From Alcaligenaceae bacterium (GTDB taxonomy: Bacteria; Pseudomonadota; Gammaproteobacteria; Burkholderiales; Burkholderiaceae_B): a stretch of 38,075 bases of DNA. Of this stretch, positions 34,752 to 38,075 are shown piece after piece. The stretch is from the NCBI GenBank assembly GCA_029265795.1, contig JAJUGV010000020.1:1-38075 (forward strand), read 5' to 3'. Within the stretch, counting starts at the first letter, position 1. The number at the start of each line of letters is the position of its first letter. A program made the position numbers and the translations under genes. The notes beneath the pieces are model-generated. The model made no database searches. It was not told where the DNA came from and saw nothing but the letters and a program-made list of their open reading frames with translations.

Positions 34752-35297
34752 TCAGGAAGATGCGTCGCCTGCCTTGGCGGCCTTTTTGCGCGGCGCCAAC
34801 ACCATCACCATCTGCCGGCCTTCAAGCTTGGGCATGGCCTCGACCTGGCATAAATCACCCAGATCATCGCGTACCCGCTCAAGCACTCGCATGCCGAGTT
34901 CCTGGTGAGCCATTTCACGCCCGCGGAATCGCAGCGTTACCTTGGCCTTATCGCCTTCTTCAAGGAAACGCTTGAGGTTGCGCAACTTCACCTTGTAGTC
35001 GCCCTCGTCGGTTCCCGGGCGGAACTTGACTTCCTTTACCTGGATCGTCTTCTGCTTCGCCCTGGCCTCAGCCTGACGCTTCTGCTCTTGGTACTTGAAC
35101 TTGCCATAGTCCATGAGCTTGCAGACGGGCGGCGAAGCGTTGGGGGCGATTTCGACGAGGTCAACCTCGTGCTGTTCCGACAGGGCGAGTGCGTCTGCTG
35201 TCTTGACGACGCCAAGCTGCTCGCCATCCATACCTATGAGTCGCACCTCGGGAACTCGGATTTCACCATTGATGCGATGAGCTTTATCGGTTGCGAT
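34752..35297 (-). CDS. infC: Translation initiation factor IF-3 with ATC start codon
   Basis: This is a 181-residue IF-3. The usual first residues [19 protein letters not shown] are encoded directly after an ATC codon at 35297-35295, which has AGGAG 8 nt upstream. No ATG or GTG lies at that spot; a GTG at 35246 would remove 17 conserved residues. Non-standard AUU/AUC/AUA starts are a known feature of infC, allowing IF-3 to repress its own translation. Further motifs: [40 protein letters not shown] and [13 protein letters not shown]. thrS is directly upstream as normal, but rpmI-rplT does not follow. Confidence 0.95.
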   Translation of the reverse strand: MATDKAHRINGEIRVPEVRLIGMDGEQLGVVKTADALALSEQHEVDLVEIAPNASPPVCKLMDYGKFKYQEQKRQAEARAKQKTIQVKEVKFRPGTDEGDYKVKLRNLKRFLEEGDKAKVTLRFRGREMAHQELGMRVLERVRDDLGDLCQVEAMPKLEGRQMVMVLAPRKKAAKAGDASS

Positions 35298-35342
35298 ATC
35301 TAAGACTCCTAAAAAATCAATCGAACGGGCTGTTTATGTAAT

Positions 35343-37265
35343 TCAAGCCCGGCTGGAAATTTCCTGCTGTAGGCGCTCGGTGAACTGCTGCAAGGGCATG
35401 ACACCAAGATCCAGGCCGCCACGCCCACGCACAGCGACTGTACCGTTGTCGCGTTCCTTTTCGCCTACCACCAGGATATACGGATGCTTCTGCATACTGT
35501 GCTCACGAATTTTACGAGTGATCTTTTCACCACGCAAATCCGCCTGAACCCTAAACCCTTGTTTTTTCAGGCTTCGCATTACTTCTTGAGCATATTGTGC
35601 AGAAGGCTCGGAAATACAGCACACGACCGCATGAAATGGAGACAACCACGCCGGCAAGGCCCCCGCGTAGTTCTCAATGAGCATGCCAATAAAGCGCTCG
35701 AAGGAACCCAGAATCGCGCGATGCAACATGACCGGTGTACGACGTTGGTCGTTGGCGTCAACATATTCGGCGCCCAAGCGCTCAGGCATGGAAAAGTCTA
35801 CCTGGATGGTGCCACATTGCCAGTGACGCCCGATTGCATCCGTGAGCGTGTACTCAATCTTGGGGCCGTAGAAGGCTCCTTCACCGGGAGATACTTCGAA
35901 TTCGCAGCCGGTGCGACGCAGGCTTTCCATAAGGGCCTGCTCAGCTTTGTCCCAGACCTCGTCGGAACCGATACGTTTCTCGGGCCGTGTGGCCACCTTA
36001 TACAGGATCTCAGTGAAGCCGAAGTCCGCGTAGACCTTCTGCAGTAGTGCCGTGAATGCAGCGCATTCGTCCTGCAGCTGATCTTCAGTGCAGAAAATGT
36101 GACCGTCGTCCTGTGTAAAACCGCGTACACGCATCATGCCGTGCAGCGAACCCGAAGGTTCATTGCGGTGACACTGACCGAACTCACCATAGCGTATCGG
36201 CAGTTCACGGTATGAATGCAAGCCGGCGTTAAAAATCTGCACGTGGCCGGGACAGTTCATGGGCTTAAGGCCATACATCCGATTCTCGGATTCCGTCGTG
36301 AAGATATTTTCGGCGTAGTTATCCCAATGGCCGGTCTTCTTCCATAAGGACAGATCAAGGATCTGGGGCGCCTTAATTTCCTGGTAGCCGTTGTCCTGAT
36401 ACACCTTGCGCATGTACTGTTCGACCTGCTGCCAGATCGTCCACCCCTTGGGATGCCAAAAAATCAGGCCGGGCGCTTCTTCCTGCATATGAAAAAGACC
36501 GAGCTCGCGACCCAATTTGCGGTGATCGCGCTTTTCGGCTTCCTCAAGCATCTTGAGATATGCCGCCTGCTCTTCCTTGGTTGCCCATGCGGTTCCGTAG
36601 ATGCGCTGCAACATTTCATTGTTGCTGTCACCCCGCCAATAGGCGCCGGCGACACTCATGAGCTTGAACACCTTCAGATGACCGGTGGACGGTACGTGAG
36701 GGCCACGGCACAGATCGATGAAATCGCCTTCGCGGTACAAGGTAATGGTCTCATTCGCCGGGATGGATGCGATGATTTCCGCCTTGTAGTGTTCGCCGAT
36801 ACTTTTGAAGAACTCGACCGCGTCATCGCGCTTCCACTCCTCGCGCTCGACGGGCTCATTCTTGCGGGCGAGCTCCTTCATCTTCTGCTCGATGCGCTCA
36901 AGGTCTTCGGGGGTAAACGGACGCTTGTACGAAAAATCGTAATAAAACCCGTTATCGATCACCGGACCGATCGTGACCTGCGCCTCGGGAAACAGCTCTT
37001 TCACGGCGTAGGCCAGCAAATGCGCTGTGGAATGGCGAATGAGGTCTAGACCTTCAGGATCCTTGGCAGTCACAATGGCCAGCTGCGCATCACGATCGAT
37101 CAGAAAGCTGGTGTCGACCAGGCGCGGCTCACCGCCGTCGACAGTCACGCGGCCTGCAAGCGCGGCCTTGGCCAAGCCGCTGCCAATAGATTGCGCTACT
37201 TCACTTACAGTGACGGGATTCGGATATTCCCGTTGGGAACCATCCGGCAAAGTAATCTGAACCAT
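35343..37265 (-). CDS. thrS: Threonyl-tRNA synthetase
   Basis: This 640-residue enzyme is of full length. The N-terminal TGS domain ([20 protein letters not shown]) is followed by the editing domain with [30 protein letters not shown] and the zinc/catalytic core: [33 protein letters not shown] and [19 protein letters not shown]. The C-terminal anticodon-binding domain contains [20 protein letters not shown]. The start has AGGA 6 nt upstream, preceded by a terminator-like hairpin that may attenuate transcription. infC follows after 45 nt. Confidence 0.97.
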   Translation of the reverse strand: MVQITLPDGSQREYPNPVTVSEVAQSIGSGLAKAALAGRVTVDGGEPRLVDTSFLIDRDAQLAIVTAKDPEGLDLIRHSTAHLLAYAVKELFPEAQVTIGPVIDNGFYYDFSYKRPFTPEDLERIEQKMKELARKNEPVEREEWKRDDAVEFFKSIGEHYKAEIIASIPANETITLYREGDFIDLCRGPHVPSTGHLKVFKLMSVAGAYWRGDSNNEMLQRIYGTAWATKEEQAAYLKMLEEAEKRDHRKLGRELGLFHMQEEAPGLIFWHPKGWTIWQQVEQYMRKVYQDNGYQEIKAPQILDLSLWKKTGHWDNYAENIFTTESENRMYGLKPMNCPGHVQIFNAGLHSYRELPIRYGEFGQCHRNEPSGSLHGMMRVRGFTQDDGHIFCTEDQLQDECAAFTALLQKVYADFGFTEILYKVATRPEKRIGSDEVWDKAEQALMESLRRTGCEFEVSPGEGAFYGPKIEYTLTDAIGRHWQCGTIQVDFSMPERLGAEYVDANDQRRTPVMLHRAILGSFERFIGMLIENYAGALPAWLSPFHAVVCCISEPSAQYAQEVMRSLKKQGFRVQADLRGEKITRKIREHSMQKHPYILVVGEKERDNGTVAVRGRGGLDLGVMPLQQFTERLQQEISSRA

Positions 37266-37275
37266 AGGTGTCCTG

Positions 37276-37302
37276 AAAAGACAAAACGCGGCCTATGCCG
37301 CG
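37276..37302 (-). terminator. Terminator-like hairpin in the thrS leader
   Basis: On the minus strand CGCGGC-ATAG-GCCGCG (37302-37287) is followed by TTTTGTCTTTT (37286-37276), a near-ideal intrinsic terminator. It ends only about 10 nt before the thrS start codon. It is either the end of an upstream transcript or an attenuator for thrS. The reading frame across it is not rich in threonine codons. Confidence 0.7.
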
Positions 37303-37580
37303 CTTGTAGGGGTACCATGATGGAGGCCAATGGCGAACCGACGCGGCGATAACTAATGCCGGGTTGTCGTAGTTCGCTTGGTACACATTGGATATATGCC
37401 ATCAATCAAGGGTTTTCGTTGCTTTAGTGTAACACCTGTCGCCCTTTTCCGGACCGCTTCACTGCACAGTCACGGTAAGTAGGCTATGATTTGCTGCTTC
37501 TGTGTTGTGAAAAGCCTGCATTTATTTGTGAGCGGCTGTATTTATGTAAGCAACTGGTTCCTCAAGCTTTACCACACAGG
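37303..37580. other. Gap between thrS and tRNA-Val
   Basis: No gene is supported in the 358 bp between thrS and the tRNA beyond the leader hairpin and the tRNA promoter. The stretch 37400-37580 is AT-richer and must contain the thrS promoter, facing left; TATATC at about 37390-37400 on the minus strand is a candidate -10 without a clear -35. Confidence 0.4.
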
Positions 37581-37609
37581 TTGACAGAGCAAAATTACCC
37601 CCATATAAT
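37581..37609 (+). promoter_or_regulatory. Perfect-consensus sigma-70 promoter of tRNA-Val
   Basis: TTGACA (37581-37586), a 17-bp spacer and TATAAT (37604-37609) match the ideal promoter at every position. The tRNA begins 15 nt after the -10, so the transcript starts just before it. Confidence 0.9.
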
Positions 37610-37623
37610 TATGTTCTTTCTAC

Positions 37624-37700
37624 AGGCGGTTAGCTCAGTTGGTTAGAGCGCTACGTTGACATCGTAGAGGTCGCTGGTTCGAATCCAGTACTGCCTACCA
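37624..37700 (+). tRNA. tRNA-Val (GAC)
   Basis: A 77-nt cloverleaf: acceptor arm AGGCGGT pairs with ACTGCCT (one G-T), D-arm TAGCTCAGTTGGTTAGAGC, anticodon stem CTACG/CGTAG with loop TTGACAT (anticodon GAC at 37658-37660), T-arm CTGGTTCGAATCCAG, discriminator A and an encoded CCA. It reads GUC/GUU valine codons. Confidence 0.97.
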
Positions 37701-37711
37701 GAATACCTGCC

Positions 37712-37745
37712 AAAGCCCGCATCGAGCCACAGCTCTGCGGGCTTT
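37712..37745. terminator. Terminator after tRNA-Val
   Basis: AAAGCCCGCA (37712-37721) and TGCGGGCTTT (37736-37745) form a perfect 10-bp stem with a 14-nt loop, followed on the plus strand by TTCATTTTT. It starts 12 nt after the tRNA; the A-tract also allows function in the opposite direction. Confidence 0.88.
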
Positions 37746-37752
37746 TTCATTT

Positions 37753-37784
37753 TTATTGATCCACACCCTTATTGATCCACACCC
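37753..37784. repeat. 16-bp perfect tandem duplication
   Basis: TTATTGATCCACACCC occurs twice back to back (37753-37768, 37769-37784). The second copy holds the last codons and stop of the minus-strand gene; the first copy lies just past the stop. Confidence 0.95.
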
Positions 37785-38075
37785 CACGCGCCGGCAAGCT
37801 CGGACAGCGGCATTCGCATTGTCTGGAAGGGGTCGGTGGTGTATTGCTCGCCCTCCGGCAGCAGAAAATCCCCTTCTACTACAAACTCCACCGTGCGTGG
37901 CTGAAGGTTGGCGAGATAAACCGGTCGGGCTAAAACATGTTGAAGCTCGAGCCCCAAGGCGATCACGGTGCTGGGCGTAAGAATTCGCGAAAACACCAAT
38001 TCCACAAAAGGCAACCCGCTCTCGCGAAAGAATGAAACGTGAATCGGGCTGAAAGGACGCACAGCTGCTACCGCC
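37769..38075 (-). CDS. Unrecognised protein, C-terminal part (5' end beyond window)
   Basis: At least 101 codons are open to the window edge; a GTG at 38062 could start a 97-residue form, but the frame continues without a stop, so I treat it as partial. The visible sequence is a mixed alpha/beta protein: LPFVELVFSRILTPSTVIAL, LARPVYLANLQPRTVEFVVE and GDFLLPEGEQYTTDPFQT. No family, membrane segment or catalytic motif is recognised. It ends in GVDQ within a duplicated 16-bp segment and converges on tRNA-Val. Confidence 0.6.
   Translation of the reverse strand, partial: AVAAVRPFSPIHVSFFRESGLPFVELVFSRILTPSTVIALGLELQHVLARPVYLANLQPRTVEFVVEGDFLLPEGEQYTTDPFQTMRMPLSELAGAWGVDQ

Overview
The window reads as chromosomal DNA from a betaproteobacterium of the order Burkholderiales, probably Alcaligenaceae-like. 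The signs are a Bug/TctC-type periplasmic receptor with a twin-arginine-like signal, an AtuA-family operon, a SUF operon led by an Rrf2 regulator, a regulatory PTS (gshB, EIIA-Man, HPr, EI) and the pheST-ihfA-merR translation cluster. Genus assignment is inference; no 16S rRNA is present.

Layout. (1) Positions 1-3565, minus strand: a peptide-export cassette with an NHLP-type (nitrile-hydratase-like leader) precursor ending in a Gly-Gly site, an HlyD-type adaptor, and a C39-peptidase ABC exporter that runs off the left edge. (2) 3702-9225, plus strand: a curli (functional amyloid) locus with csgE, csgF, csgG, one curlin-repeat subunit and a CsgH/CsgC-like gene. It is bracketed by two LuxR-type regulators with atypical receiver domains, and the first is divergent from the peptide cassette. 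(3) 9252-16056, minus strand: an OsmC-family protein, then the SUF iron-sulfur operon in transcription order rrf2-sufB-sufC-sufD-sufS-sufU-sufT, with overlapping genes and a 25-bp palindrome on its promoter. (4) 16170-19949: a LysR regulator divergent from an AtuA-like pair and a TctC receptor. (5) 20039-21546: an ECF sigma factor and a membrane anti-sigma factor. (6) 21587-26537, minus: rpmI-rplT-pheS-pheT-ihfA-merR with its own promoter. (7) 26711-34673: a block between rpmI and infC holding comM/yifB, ubiK, a lipoprotein, sigma-54-type glnK-amtB, ptsI, ptsH, EIIA and gshB. (8) 34752-37265, minus: infC (ATC start) and thrS. (9) tRNA-Val(GAC) with a consensus promoter, then a partial unknown gene at the right edge.

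How the genes fit together. CsgG should form the outer-membrane pore, with CsgE and CsgF as accessory factors, the curlin as the fibre and CsgH as a possible anti-aggregation factor. The SUF genes form one translationally coupled unit that appears autorepressed through an Rrf2 site. glnK-amtB is the ammonium sensor/transporter pair under nitrogen control. The most unusual arrangement is the NHLP peptide exporter divergent from a curli-locus regulator, with no maturation enzyme visible in the window. Also notable is the separation of thrS-infC from rpmI-rplT by about 8 kb of unrelated genes.
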